Shown here: positions 8,068 to 17,009 of the stretch, piece after piece
Layout of the letters: each line of letters starts with the position of its first letter
Numbering within the stretch: the stretch's first letter is position 1
Origin: Mycobacterium lacus
GTDB taxonomy: Bacteria > Actinomycetota > Actinomycetes > Mycobacteriales > Mycobacteriaceae
Reading direction: 5' to 3'
NCBI RefSeq assembly: GCF_010731535.1
Contig: NZ_AP022581.1
Span: 4,411,952 to 4,475,951, forward strand
Length of the DNA: 64,000 nucleotides
Program-made: the position numbers and the translations under genes
Notes under the pieces: model-generated
Databases searched by the model: none
What the model was told of the DNA's origin: nothing
Seen by the model: only the letters and a program-made list of their open reading frames with translations

Positions 8068-11000
8068 ATGAAGATTCCGGGTGTGGCCAGTGTCGTCGCT
8101 GGCGTGACCGGTGGAGTAGGGCAGGCGGTGCGGGCGGGCGCGCAAGGCGCGGCTGGTGCCGCCAGCACAATGCAGATGCTGGCCAGCCCGGTGATGGAAC
8201 TGGTTGGCCCAGTGGTGCAGTCGGCCGCCCAGTCAACCGGCCGAGTCTTTGGGACGAGCAATTTCGCCAACGGCACCGCCGACCGCGTCGAGCCGCCGGT
8301 GCGTTGGCGCAGCGGGCAGCGGGTGCATCTGGACCTGGATCCGCTGTTGCCATTCCCTCGCTGGCATGAGCATGCGGCGGTGGTTGAAGAACCGGTGCGC
8401 AGGATCCCGGGCGTGGCCGAGGCCCACATCGAGGGCTCGTTGGGCCGGCTGGTGATCGAACTGGACGCCGACGCGGACAGCGACAGCGTCCTGGATCAGG
8501 TGCGTGACACGGTTTGCGCCGTGGCGGCGGACATATTCCTGACCGGCCCGGGGTCGGTGCCGAAGTCCGCGCCGTTCGCCGACCCTGGTAACCCATTGGC
8601 GATTTTGGTGCCGTTGACCGCTGCGGCAATGGATCTCATGGCGATGAGTGCCGCACTCACCGGCTGGGTCGCGCGGCTGCCCGCCGCGCCGCGAACCACC
8701 CGTGCTGCGGTCGCTCTGATCAACCACCAACCGCGAATGGTGGCACTCCTGGAGTCGCGGCTGGGTCGGGTGGGCACCGATATTGCCCTCGCGGCCACGA
8801 CGGCGGCGGCAAACGGGCTAACCCAAGCGGTCGGCACGCCCCTACTCGACCTGGTGCAACGCAGCCTGCAAATCTCCGAAGCGGCGGCTCACCGTCGGGT
8901 TTGGCGGGATCGCGAGCCCCAGCTGGCCTCCCCCAGGCGGCCGCAGGCTCCGGTGGTCCCGGTCATCTCGTCGGCGGGTGCGAAGTCGCACGAGCCGCGG
9001 CACAGTTGGGCAGCCGCAGCGGCCGGTGAGGCCTCACACGTCGTGGTCGGTGGATCCATCGACGCGGCAATCGACACCGCAAAGGGGTCGATGAAGGGGC
9101 CGGTGGAGAGCTACGTCGATTCGGCGGCGAATGGTTCATTGATCGCCGCGGCAGGCGCGTTGCTGGCCGGCGGTGGCACCGAAGACGCGGCCGGGGCGAT
9201 CCTGGCCGGGGTGCCACGAGCCGCGCACATGGGCCGGCAGGCGTTCGCCGCGACTTTGGGCCGCGGGCTCGCCAACGCCGGGCAACTGGTGCTCGACCCG
9301 GGTGCCTTGCGCCGGCTGGACCGGGTGCAGGTGGTCGTTATCGACGGCGCAGCGCTGCGCGGCGACCACCGCGCCGTCCTCCACGCGCACGGAGACGAAC
9401 CCGGCTGGGACGCCGACCGCGTCTACGAGGTTGCCGACGCGCTGCTCCATGGGGAGGTGGCACCCGAACCCGACCCCGACGAGTTACCGGCCACCGGCGC
9501 GCGGCTGAGATGGATTGCGCCGCAGGGTTCGTCGGCAACGCCCGCACAGGGTCTGGAACACGCCGACCTCGTGGTCGACGGTCAGCGCGTGGGCGGCGTC
9601 GCCGTGGGGTGGGAGGTCGACCCTTACTCGATCCCGCTCCTGCAGACCGCACACCGAACCGGGGCCCGGGTGGTCTTGCGTCACGTCGCCGGTACCGAAG
9701 ATCTGTCGGCGAGCGTTGGCTCCACACATCCGCCCGGGACGCCGCTGCTGAAGCTAGTGCGTGAGCTGCGGACGGATCGAGGGCCGGTATTGCTGATCAC
9801 CGCGCTGCACCGAGACTTCGCATCGACCGATACGTTGGCCGCCCTGGCCATCGCCGACGTGGGGGTGGCCCTCGACGATCCGCGCGCCGCGACACCATGG
9901 ACCGCCGACATCATCACCGGCACCGACCTCGCGGCGGCGGTGCGAATTCTGTCGGCGATTCCCGTCGCCCGTGCCGCCAGCGAATCAGCCGTGCACCTTG
10001 CCCAGGGCGGCACGACGCTGGCGGGGCTGCTGCTGGTTACCGGTGAGAAGGAAAGAACCAGCAACCCGGCGAGCTTCCGTCGCTGGTTCAATCCCGTCAA
10101 CGCGGCCGCCGCGACGGCTTTGATATCGGGAACGTGGTCGGCCAGCAGGGTGCTGCGGCTGGCCGATCCCACCCCGCAACCGCTGACTGCCTGGCATGCA
10201 CTCGACCCCGAGATCGTCTACTCGCGGCTGGCCGGGGGTGCCCGGCCGCTGGCCGTCGAGCCCGGAGTCCCCGCCTGGCGACGCATTCTGGACGACCTGT
10301 CCTACGAACCGGTGATGGCGCCACTGCGCCGTCCAGCACAAGCCTTGGGACGGCTGGCGGTGGCCACGCGGCACGAGCTCGCCGATCCGCTGACGCCAAT
10401 CCTGGCGGTCGGAGCCGCGGCATCGGCCATTGTGGGCAGCAACATCGACGCGCTGCTGGTCGCGGGCGTGATGACCGTTAACGCGATAACCGGTGGGGTA
10501 CAACGATTGCGGGCCGAGGCGGCGGCCGCGGAGCTGTTCGCCGAGCAAGACCAACTGGTCCGCCGCGTCGTGGTCCCGGCCGTGGCGACGACCCGCCGGC
10601 GGCTGGAGGCGGCCCGACACGCCACGCGCACGGTCACGGTGTCCGCGAAGTCGCTGCGGGTCGGCGATGTCATCGACCTGGCCGCGCCGGAGGTGGTCCC
10701 GGCGGACGCCCGTCTGTTGGTGGCCGACGACCTCGAGGTCGACGAATCCCTCCTCACCGGGGAGTCGCTGCCGGTGGACAAGCAGGTGGACCCGGTCGCC
10801 GTCAACGAGGCCGACCGGGCCAGCATGCTGTTCGAGGGCAGCACCATCGTCGCCGGACATGCCCGCGCGATCGTGGTGGCGACCGGGGTCGGCACCGCCG
10901 CCCACCGCGCCATCGCGGCCGTCGCCCACGTCGAAACCTCGGCGGGGGTGCAGGCCCGGCTGCGCGAGCTGACCAGAAAGGTCCTTCCGCTGACCCTCGC

Positions 11001-12894
11001 GGGCGGCGCGGCGGTGACCGGTTTGGCGATGCTGCGTCGTGCCTCACTGCGGCAAGCGGTGGCCGACGGCGTCGCCATCGCGGTGGCGGCGGTCCCGGAA
11101 GGCCTGCCGTTGGTGGCCACCCTTTCCCAGCTCGCCGCCGCTCAGCGGCTCACCGAGCACGGGGTGCTGGTGCGCTCTCCGCGCACCATCGAGGCGCTGG
11201 GCCGGGTCGACACCATATGTTTCGACAAGACCGGCACGCTCACCGAGAACCGCCTGCGCGTCGTGTACGCCGTGCCGGGCGACTGCGCACCGCTGGGTCC
11301 GTATCCCAATGCGACCGATCCGCTCGCCGCGGAGGTGCTGCGGGCCGCCGCGCGCGCGTCCACGCAGCCGCACGACGGCCAAGGGCACGCGCACGCCACC
11401 GACGAGGCAATCCTCACGGCGGCGAGTTCGCTTGGCGACCAAGGCGATTCGGAGTGGACTGTGCTCGCCGAGGTGCCGTTCGAATCCAGTCGCGGCTTCG
11501 CTGCCGCCATCGGCATACTCGGCACCGACGCGGCACCCGTCCTGATGCTCAAGGGCGCCCCGGAGACGATCCTCCCGCGCTGCCGATTCGCCGATCCGGA
11601 CACCGACTACCAGCACGCCGAGTCTTTGGTATACAACCTCGCCGCGCAGGGCTTGCGCGTGCTCGCGGTGGCGCGGCGGCGTTGGGAGCACGAGACCGCC
11701 GACGACGACACAGACGCCGACGCCGTCGACGCCGCCGCCCACGAGCTTGAGCTGATCGGCTATGTGGGATTAGCCGACACCGCACGGCCATCCGCGCGGC
11801 CGTTGATCGAAGAGCTGCTGGACGCCCAGCGCAACGTCGTGCTGATCACCGGCGACCACCCGATCACCGCACGCGCGATCGCCCGCCAGTTGGGGCTGCC
11901 GGAGGATGCGCGAGTAGTGACCGGCGCCGAACTTGCCATCCTCGACGAGGAAGCGCATGCCGAACTCGCCGCCGACGTTCAGGTCTTTGCCCGCGTCAGC
12001 CCGGAGCAAAAGGTCCAGATTGTGGCGGCGCTGCAGCGCTGCGGTCGGGTGACGGCCATGGTCGGCGACGGCGCCAACGACGCCGCCGCCATCCGGATGG
12101 CCGACGTGGGCATCGGGGTGAGCGGTCGTGGTTCGTCGGCCGCGCGTGGGGCCGCCGACATCGTCTTGACCGACGACGATCTGGGCGTGCTGCTCGACGC
12201 GCTGGTCGAGGGCCGCAGCATGTGGGCCGGCGTCCGTGACGCGGTCACGATCCTGGTCGGCGGCAATGTCGGCGAAGTTCTCTTCACCATCATCGGGACG
12301 GCATTCGGTGCCGGGCGGGCGCCGGTGGGGACCCGTCAGCTGCTGTTGGTGAACCTGCTCACCGATATGTTCCCCGCGCTGGCGGTGGCCGTCACCTCGC
12401 AGTATGACGAACCGGAAGAGGATACGGACCGAAGCGAGGAAGAGGTCGAGGAGGTGCGGCGTGCGCGCCAGCGCGCCGTTCTGACCGAACCACCGCCGTC
12501 GCTCGACGCGCCGCTGATGCGCCAGATCGTCAACCGCGGCGTCGTCACGGCCGCCGGCGCGACGGCGGCCTGGGCCATCGGACGCTGGACACCGGGCAGC
12601 GAAAGGCGCACGGCGACAATGGGATTGACCGCCCTGGTGACCACGCAGCTGGCGCAGACCCTGCTGGCTCGGCGGCACAGCCCGCTGGTCGTGGCGACCG
12701 CGTTGGGCAGCGCGGGCGTCTTGATCGGCATCATCCAAACCCCGGTCGTCAGCCAGTTTTTCGGCTGCACGCCGCTGGGGCCGATCGCCTGGTCGGGCGT
12801 GTTCACTGCCACCGCCGGAGCCACCGCGGTCTCCGCGCTGGCACCCAAGTGGTTGGCCAAAACCGTCGGCGTGGTGACACCCGATCAGGAGTGA
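8068..12894 (+). CDS. ctpI: Giant cation-transporting P-type ATPase CtpI
   Basis: 1608 residues, close to the ~1630 of M. tuberculosis CtpI (Rv0107c) and far larger than ordinary P-ATPases because of a ~700-residue N-terminal extension. Motifs seen: TGES (897-900) of the actuator domain, PEGLP in the ion-binding membrane helix, the phosphorylated Asp1053 in DKTGTLTEN, and GDGANDAAA (1333-1341) of the hinge. It is an integral membrane pump; the transported ion is not firmly known. It is followed immediately by the ESX-1-like island. In M. tuberculosis it neighbours PE_PGRS1 and the rhomboid gene as here. Confidence 0.93.
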   Translation: MKIPGVASVVAGVTGGVGQAVRAGAQGAAGAASTMQMLASPVMELVGPVVQSAAQSTGRVFGTSNFANGTADRVEPPVRWRSGQRVHLDLDPLLPFPRWHEHAAVVEEPVRRIPGVAEAHIEGSLGRLVIELDADADSDSVLDQVRDTVCAVAADIFLTGPGSVPKSAPFADPGNPLAILVPLTAAAMDLMAMSAALTGWVARLPAAPRTTRAAVALINHQPRMVALLESRLGRVGTDIALAATTAAANGLTQAVGTPLLDLVQRSLQISEAAAHRRVWRDREPQLASPRRPQAPVVPVISSAGAKSHEPRHSWAAAAAGEASHVVVGGSIDAAIDTAKGSMKGPVESYVDSAANGSLIAAAGALLAGGGTEDAAGAILAGVPRAAHMGRQAFAATLGRGLANAGQLVLDPGALRRLDRVQVVVIDGAALRGDHRAVLHAHGDEPGWDADRVYEVADALLHGEVAPEPDPDELPATGARLRWIAPQGSSATPAQGLEHADLVVDGQRVGGVAVGWEVDPYSIPLLQTAHRTGARVVLRHVAGTEDLSASVGSTHPPGTPLLKLVRELRTDRGPVLLITALHRDFASTDTLAALAIADVGVALDDPRAATPWTADIITGTDLAAAVRILSAIPVARAASESAVHLAQGGTTLAGLLLVTGEKERTSNPASFRRWFNPVNAAAATALISGTWSASRVLRLADPTPQPLTAWHALDPEIVYSRLAGGARPLAVEPGVPAWRRILDDLSYEPVMAPLRRPAQALGRLAVATRHELADPLTPILAVGAAASAIVGSNIDALLVAGVMTVNAITGGVQRLRAEAAAAELFAEQDQLVRRVVVPAVATTRRRLEAARHATRTVTVSAKSLRVGDVIDLAAPEVVPADARLLVADDLEVDESLLTGESLPVDKQVDPVAVNEADRASMLFEGSTIVAGHARAIVVATGVGTAAHRAIAAVAHVETSAGVQARLRELTRKVLPLTLAGGAAVTGLAMLRRASLRQAVADGVAIAVAAVPEGLPLVATLSQLAAAQRLTEHGVLVRSPRTIEALGRVDTICFDKTGTLTENRLRVVYAVPGDCAPLGPYPNATDPLAAEVLRAAARASTQPHDGQGHAHATDEAILTAASSLGDQGDSEWTVLAEVPFESSRGFAAAIGILGTDAAPVLMLKGAPETILPRCRFADPDTDYQHAESLVYNLAAQGLRVLAVARRRWEHETADDDTDADAVDAAAHELELIGYVGLADTARPSARPLIEELLDAQRNVVLITGDHPITARAIARQLGLPEDARVVTGAELAILDEEAHAELAADVQVFARVSPEQKVQIVAALQRCGRVTAMVGDGANDAAAIRMADVGIGVSGRGSSAARGAADIVLTDDDLGVLLDALVEGRSMWAGVRDAVTILVGGNVGEVLFTIIGTAFGAGRAPVGTRQLLLVNLLTDMFPALAVAVTSQYDEPEEDTDRSEEEVEEVRRARQRAVLTEPPPSLDAPLMRQIVNRGVVTAAGATAAWAIGRWTPGSERRTATMGLTALVTTQLAQTLLARRHSPLVVATALGSAGVLIGIIQTPVVSQFFGCTPLGPIAWSGVFTATAGATAVSALAPKWLAKTVGVVTPDQE

Positions 12895-13018
12895 GGTTCC
12901 GCACCGCCTAGCTAACCGGCAAACGAGTGCGTTTCATGACCGTTGTCTAGACCTATGCCCAATCGGATCAATCACGTGGCGGGCGGCGGCAGGTCGTTCC
13001 CGCCAGAACGCGCAATAT

Positions 13019-13082
13019 TTGCGGATGACGCAAAGCCATGTTCGCAACCTTTTACTGGACGCGATACGCCAGGCTGCATAGC
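13019..13082 (+). promoter_or_regulatory. Conserved promoter/operator box upstream of the PPE68-esxBA-espJ arm
   Basis: TTGCG-N5-CGCAA inverted repeat (13019-13033), then TTTACT (13051-13056) and TGCATA (13075-13080) separated by 18 nt like -35/-10 hexamers. The first 44 nt match 39 of 44 with the box at 20334-20377 on the opposite strand, and spacing to TGCATA is identical. It would give a ~180-nt 5' leader before PPE68. The stretch 12895-13018 holds nothing else I can recognise. Confidence 0.6.
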
Positions 13083-13268
13083 GTGATCTCGTCATCAGAA
13101 CCGTGTCGAGAGAACCCCTAATACAGGGTGTGGGCATTAACGGGGTAGGGCGGGCGAGGCGTTATGAGAGATCGCCCGCACCCATCCGGAAGTGGACGCC
13201 GGCGCCGCGGGCAGATTGGTGTAGCCGCTGAGTCCGAAAACATAGCAAACAACGGTGGGGTGGTAACC

Positions 13269-14348
13269 ATGCTGTGGCACGCGATGCCACCGGAGCTGAA
13301 CACCGCGAGGTTAATGGCCGGCGCAGGTCCGGCGCCAATGTTGGAGGCCGCCGCGGGGTGGGCGGCCCTGGCGGTGGCGTTCGACACTCAAGCCGTCGAG
13401 TTGTCGGTGCAACTGCGCTCCCTCGGCGAGGCGTGGACGGGGCGAAGCAGCGAGCGTGCGATCGCTGCTGCGATGCCGATGGTGACTTGGCTGCAAAACG
13501 CCGCCGTACAGGCGAAACTGCGGGGGCAGCGGGCCACGGCGCAAGCCGCGGCATATATGCAGGCGCTAGAGACAACACCGTCGCTGCCCGAGATCGCGGC
13601 CAACCACATCACCCGTGCAGTCCTTACTGCCACCAACTTTTTCGGTATTAACACGGTGCCAATTGCGGTCAAGGAAATGGATTATTTCATCCGCATGTGG
13701 AATCAGGCCGCGTCTGCGATGGACGTCTACCAAGCCGAAACCGCAATCATCACGCGTTTCGAGAAGATCGAGGCAGCGGCACCGATCGTTGTTTCCGGCG
13801 CAAGCCAGCTAGCCGCGTTGGCGCCCAAAGCCGCCATCCCAGCTGGCGCCTTGCCACTCCAACCGACGGTTACCCAGCTCGCGGGGCAGGCCGCCATATC
13901 CATGCAGCAGTTAATCGCGCCCCTTGAGCAGGTGACGTCGTTGTTCGGCCAGACGGGCAGTACGGCCGGCGCCAGTCTGGCCGACGACGGCGCGCAGATG
14001 GGCCTGCTCGGTGTCAGCCCGCTGTCCAACCACCCATTGGCCGGCGGATCGGGCCCAAGCATGGGCAACGGACTGATACGCGCGCATTCATTGCCCGGTG
14101 CGGGTGGGTCGTTGGCCCAGACGCCGCTGATGGCGAGTCTGATCGACAAACCGGCAACTCCCGCGGTGGTGCCGGCCGCCGCCAGCGCGGAACCGGCTGC
14201 GGTGGGCGGCGGCGCTCCCATGGCCGTGATAGGCCACGGCGCGCAATCCGGCGCTTCCGCCAGGCCAGGTCTGACGGTGCCTGCGCGGCCCGCTGAGGAG
14301 CCGGAAGAAGCAGAGCACGAAACGTGCGACCACCAGGAGGACTGGTGA
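13269..14348 (+). CDS. PPE68: PPE68-like protein (ESX-1 PPE paralogue)
   Basis: 359 residues, starting MLWHAMPPELNTARLMAGAG, identical in that stretch to the remembered start of M. tuberculosis PPE68 (Rv3873, 368 aa). The ~180-residue PPE domain carries SLGEAWTG (the WxG turn) and NFFGINTVPIAVKEMDYFIRMW. The C-terminal part keeps MGLLGVSPLSNHPLAGGSGP and ends in an acidic EEPEEAEHE...DW tail. PPE68 is secreted with PE35 and binds EsxB/EsxA in ESX-1. No PE gene precedes it here, although PE/PPE pairs are normally adjacent. The ATG at 13269 was chosen by this alignment; the frame is open to 13164. Confidence 0.95.
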   Translation: MLWHAMPPELNTARLMAGAGPAPMLEAAAGWAALAVAFDTQAVELSVQLRSLGEAWTGRSSERAIAAAMPMVTWLQNAAVQAKLRGQRATAQAAAYMQALETTPSLPEIAANHITRAVLTATNFFGINTVPIAVKEMDYFIRMWNQAASAMDVYQAETAIITRFEKIEAAAPIVVSGASQLAALAPKAAIPAGALPLQPTVTQLAGQAAISMQQLIAPLEQVTSLFGQTGSTAGASLADDGAQMGLLGVSPLSNHPLAGGSGPSMGNGLIRAHSLPGAGGSLAQTPLMASLIDKPATPAVVPAAASAEPAAVGGGAPMAVIGHGAQSGASARPGLTVPARPAEEPEEAEHETCDHQEDW

Positions 14349-14393
14349 GCGCGCCCCATATTGACGGACTTCCCGGCCACCCGCGCCGGAAGA

Positions 14394-14412
14394 CTCGCCA
14401 TCATTTGGCGAG
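14394..14412 (+). promoter_or_regulatory. Hairpin between PPE68 and esxB
   Basis: CTCGCCA-TCATT-TGGCGAG, a perfect 7-bp stem with 5-nt loop, 30 nt upstream of the esxB start. It could be an RNA processing or stabilising element, setting esxBA apart from PPE68 in the same transcript (inference). Confidence 0.35.
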
Positions 14413-14442
14413 GTCACACCGAAGAGAGAGATGAAGTTCAGC

Positions 14443-14745
14443 ATGGCAGAGATGAAAACCGATGCCGCGACCCTCGCTACGGAGGCAAGAAACTTCGAGC
14501 GGATCTCCGGCGACCTCAAGAACCAGATCGCGAAGGTGGAGTCGACGGCAAGCTCGTTGGCCAGCCAGTGGCGTGGCCAGGCGGGCACTGCCGCCCAGGC
14601 CGCGCTGCTTCGCTTCCACGAGGCGGCCACCAAGCAGATTCAGGAACTCAACGACATCTCGACCAACATCCACGCCGCCGGGGGGCAGTACGCCGCTGCC
14701 GATGACCAACAGCACCAAGCGCTGGCCGCGCAGATGCAGTTCTAA
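14443..14745 (+). CDS. esxB: EsxB (CFP-10) paralogue
   Basis: 100 residues, exactly the length of CFP-10, beginning MAEMKTDAATLA. It has the WxG turn (W43-R-G45) and the C-terminal type VII export signal YxxxD (Y83...D87). It should form a tight helical-hairpin heterodimer with the EsxA paralogue encoded 28 nt downstream and be recognised by the EccC ATPase of an ESX-1 system through its C-terminus. Start chosen at the internal ATG 14443 by family length; the ATG at 14431 would add MKFS. Divergence from M. tuberculosis EsxB is moderate and spread along the protein, consistent with an old functional duplicate. Confidence 0.96.
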   Translation: MAEMKTDAATLATEARNFERISGDLKNQIAKVESTASSLASQWRGQAGTAAQAALLRFHEAATKQIQELNDISTNIHAAGGQYAAADDQQHQALAAQMQF

Positions 14746-14773
14746 TCCTTGCCGAAAGAGACGGAGCAATAAT

Positions 14774-15061
14774 ATGACCTCACAGCACTGGAATTTCGCC
14801 GGTATCGAGGCCGGGGCGGGCGAAATCCTGGGATCGTTCCAAGCAACCCAGGGCCTTCTCGAAGAAGGGAAAAGGTCTCTGACCAACCTCGCTGCGGCAT
14901 GGGGCGGATCCGGCTCGGAGGCCTACCAAGCGGTCCAGCAGAAATGGGACGACACCGCCAATGAACTGAACTCTTCGTTGCAGAATCTAGCGCGAACGAT
15001 CAGTGAGTCCGGGCAGGCGATGTCCCAAACCGAGTCTTCCATCACCGGCATGTTCACCTAG
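14774..15061 (+). CDS. esxA: EsxA (ESAT-6) paralogue
   Basis: 95 residues, exactly the length of ESAT-6, starting MTSQHWNFAGIEA and containing LAAAWGGSGSEAYQ with the W43-G-G45 turn and ending ITGMF. It is the partner of the EsxB paralogue just upstream; the pair is exported by ESX-1-type systems and is implicated in phagosome membrane damage in pathogens (known for the ESX-1 pair, not shown for this copy). GGAG lies upstream of the ATG. A terminator-like hairpin follows 20 nt after the stop. Confidence 0.96.
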   Translation: MTSQHWNFAGIEAGAGEILGSFQATQGLLEEGKRSLTNLAAAWGGSGSEAYQAVQQKWDDTANELNSSLQNLARTISESGQAMSQTESSITGMFT

Positions 15062-15081
15062 GTCGGCGGGGGAGAAGATTG

Positions 15082-15113
15082 GGCGAGTTCAACGGAGAAC
15101 TCGCCTCTTCTTG
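15082..15113 (+). terminator. Hairpin after esxA, terminator-like
   Basis: GGCGAGTT-N8-AACTCGCC (15082-15105), followed by CTCTTCTTGT. An 8-bp perfect stem and a weak T-rich tail suggest partial intrinsic termination between esxA and espJ. It could also stabilise the esxBA message 3' end. Confidence 0.5.
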
Positions 15114-15178
15114 TGTTCCGTCGCATTGATGGAAGAGGCAAATTTGCCGGATCCGAAATTTGCATAGGAGATTGGGAG

Positions 15179-15823
15179 ATGGTAAAGATACTGGCCGTCG
15201 ATCCTTCCGGCCTGAGCGCTGCAGCGACGAAATTGGGAAATATGACTTTTCCGGTGCTTCCGGCACCGGAAGCAGTAACCGGAACGGATCCGACTGCGGC
15301 GGCGATCAATTCGACCTTGCCCAGTATCGAATCGCCGGTGGTTGACGGGCTGCCTGCCGTTCAAGCCTCCCTTACCCAAACGGGATCCGCTATCGCGAGC
15401 GCAGCTGCCATGTATGCCGAGATCGATCAGGCGCTGGGCCGCACATTCGGTCAGCTGAAAAGTGCGGCGTCGCAACTTGATGCGATGGCAGCCGGGCCGT
15501 TGCGGACAGCGGCGCAGCTTGGTTTGACGACATCGCTGCCGATGGTGGCGATCGGCGGAGTGTCGCCTCTCGCCCAGAGCTTGGCCCAGGGCGTACAAGC
15601 GGCATCGGCGAGAGGACCGGGCGCTAGCCCGATACCGGCGCAGCTCACTACGGACGGCAGCGCCGGCCAGCCACACGCCGGGGAGACGTCAGCCGACGAA
15701 ACCAACGAGGACAACAAGGACACACGGCAGCGGCCTGACACCGAGACCGACGCGGGTGATGCACGCGCCGCACCGGACCACCGGACGTTGAAGACCATTC
15801 CCCGCACAACGCCACTGGTATAG
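15179..15823 (+). CDS. espJ: EspJ-like ESX-1 associated protein
   Basis: 214 residues from ATG 15179 with AGGAG/GGGAG upstream. It matches the remembered EspJ (Rv3878, 280 aa) along its N-terminal half: LAVDPSGLSAAATKLG, TGTDPTAAAINSTLPSIES, VDGLPAVQASLTQT, and YAEID, which is also a YxxxD export motif. The C-terminal part is a shorter disordered, charged region. In the ESX-1 locus espJ lies downstream of esxBA, espI and eccD1; here it follows esxA directly with those genes missing. Function of EspJ is poorly known; it is a secretion-associated protein. Convergent with espH. Confidence 0.88.
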   Translation: MVKILAVDPSGLSAAATKLGNMTFPVLPAPEAVTGTDPTAAAINSTLPSIESPVVDGLPAVQASLTQTGSAIASAAAMYAEIDQALGRTFGQLKSAASQLDAMAAGPLRTAAQLGLTTSLPMVAIGGVSPLAQSLAQGVQAASARGPGASPIPAQLTTDGSAGQPHAGETSADETNEDNKDTRQRPDTETDAGDARAAPDHRTLKTIPRTTPLV

Positions 15824-16081
15824 CCGGTGGCCGCCCGCTGGCGATTCCGCCCGCAACATCGGGACAGCCGCCGACTCCCGGCCAAGCGGGCGACGGTACT
15901 TTCGGAGATTGAGGCGATTGATTCAGAGCACACACGCAATGGGCGATGCTCCGCAGGGGCAATATCGCTGACCGCGGTTGAGGCGTGGCCGAATGCCATC
16001 CCCGGGGTCGCCGCTGAGCGTCAGCGCCGGGCCCGAAGGCTTCTCCTCATCGCGGTGATCACAGACCACGCGCGTGAGCGG

Positions 16082-16639
16082 TCAGTTATCGGTCGCGTAT
16101 CGGGTGGCAAACACTTCCGCCTGTGCGGCCGTCGCCTGTTCCGGTGTCGACAACGCCATACCATTCACGAAATCATGCACGGCCTCGCAGCCGTCTGATT
16201 CCATTTCACGCAGGGCATCCGGCAGCGAATCGTCTTCTTCTAACAGGTAGGTATACCGGCCGGCCAGCCCTTTTTGCCGGGCCAGGTCGGCAATGACGAG
16301 TATCTCCTCTGCGAGCTCGGATTCGGTCATGCTCGTCACTTTCTCCGACAGATCCACCTGGTCGATCCTGCCGTCGATGAGCGCCGATACGGAGACCGTC
16401 TCGGGGGGGTTGGTCACCGTGAACAGCTGGACGGCATCCTCTTCGTCCTCTTCCTGGGGCTGTCCGGTCTGCAAGCGGAGGGCGTCCAGCTCGGTTTCGG
16501 TGTCTTCGGGGCCGGTGGGTGCGTACGCGCGCAACGCGTCAACGGCCGACTCTTCGCCGTTGTCGTCGTCGGTCGCGGAGAAATCGAGGGCGGCCAGATC
16601 GTCGTGGTCGTCGTCGTTCCCGAGCAGGTGCTGCGGCAT
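16082..16639 (-). CDS. espH: EspH-like protein
   Basis: 185 residues. It recalls EspH (Rv3867): LGNDDDHDDLAALDFSA near the start, LFTVTNPPETVSVSALIDG in the middle, then VTSMTESELAEEILVIADLARQK and AQAEVFATRY at the end. The protein is strongly acidic. In ESX-1, EspH is cytosolic and needed for secretion of EspE/EspF, apparently as a chaperone; here it lies directly after the espE/A- and espF/C-like genes, fitting the same job. Between espJ and this gene, 15824-16081, I see no gene or clear signal. Confidence 0.88.
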   Translation of the reverse strand: MPQHLLGNDDDHDDLAALDFSATDDDNGEESAVDALRAYAPTGPEDTETELDALRLQTGQPQEEDEEDAVQLFTVTNPPETVSVSALIDGRIDQVDLSEKVTSMTESELAEEILVIADLARQKGLAGRYTYLLEEDDSLPDALREMESDGCEAVHDFVNGMALSTPEQATAAQAEVFATRYATDN

Positions 16640-16668
16640 GGCGTCCCGTTTCTAAATTGGTAGCGGAA

Positions 16669-16983
16669 TCAGGAGGAACGCACCTGTTGGTCGATGACCG
16701 TGGTGGTCTGCTCATCGGTGCTGGTGTAGCCGGTTGCGGCGGAACGCAGTTTGGCCGCCAGGCTGGTGGAGGCCTGTTTCATGGCCTGGCCCGCGTTGCG
16801 GCGCGCAGCTTCAGCGTTGCTAAACCCCACATTGGAGGCTCCGCAGGCCACACCGTGGGTCACCCAGACCTGGGTTTTGAGGTGAACAGCCGCTGCGGCC
16901 GCGGATCCGGCCGTGCCGGCGGCTTGGTCCTGCTTGGCTGCCAGTGCGTCGAGATAATCGGGTGTGACGGTCAAGATCGGCAT
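16669..16983 (-). CDS. espF: EspF/EspC-like small secreted ESX-1 substrate
   Basis: 104 residues with AAGGAGA upstream of the ATG. It belongs to the EspC/EspF (DUF2580) family: a helix-turn-helix hairpin with VTHGVACGASNVGFSNAE where WxG-like proteins turn, and the export motif YTSTD (YxxxD) near the C-terminus. Pairing with the upstream EspE/A-like gene and the downstream espH mirrors espE-espF-(espG1)-espH of ESX-1, so I favour espF over espC; sequence alone does not decide. It is probably co-secreted with its larger partner. Confidence 0.82.
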   Translation of the reverse strand: MPILTVTPDYLDALAAKQDQAAGTAGSAAAAAVHLKTQVWVTHGVACGASNVGFSNAEAARRNAGQAMKQASTSLAAKLRSAATGYTSTDEQTTTVIDQQVRSS

Positions 16984-17009
16984 GGGTTGGTCTCCTTAAC
17001 GTCGTGGTT

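Noticed and set aside
13083..13268. A hidden PE35-like gene before PPE68
   Set aside because: All three plus-strand frames were read for the PE signature (a ~95-residue helical domain); none has it, and the in-frame extension of PPE68 is basic and unrelated.
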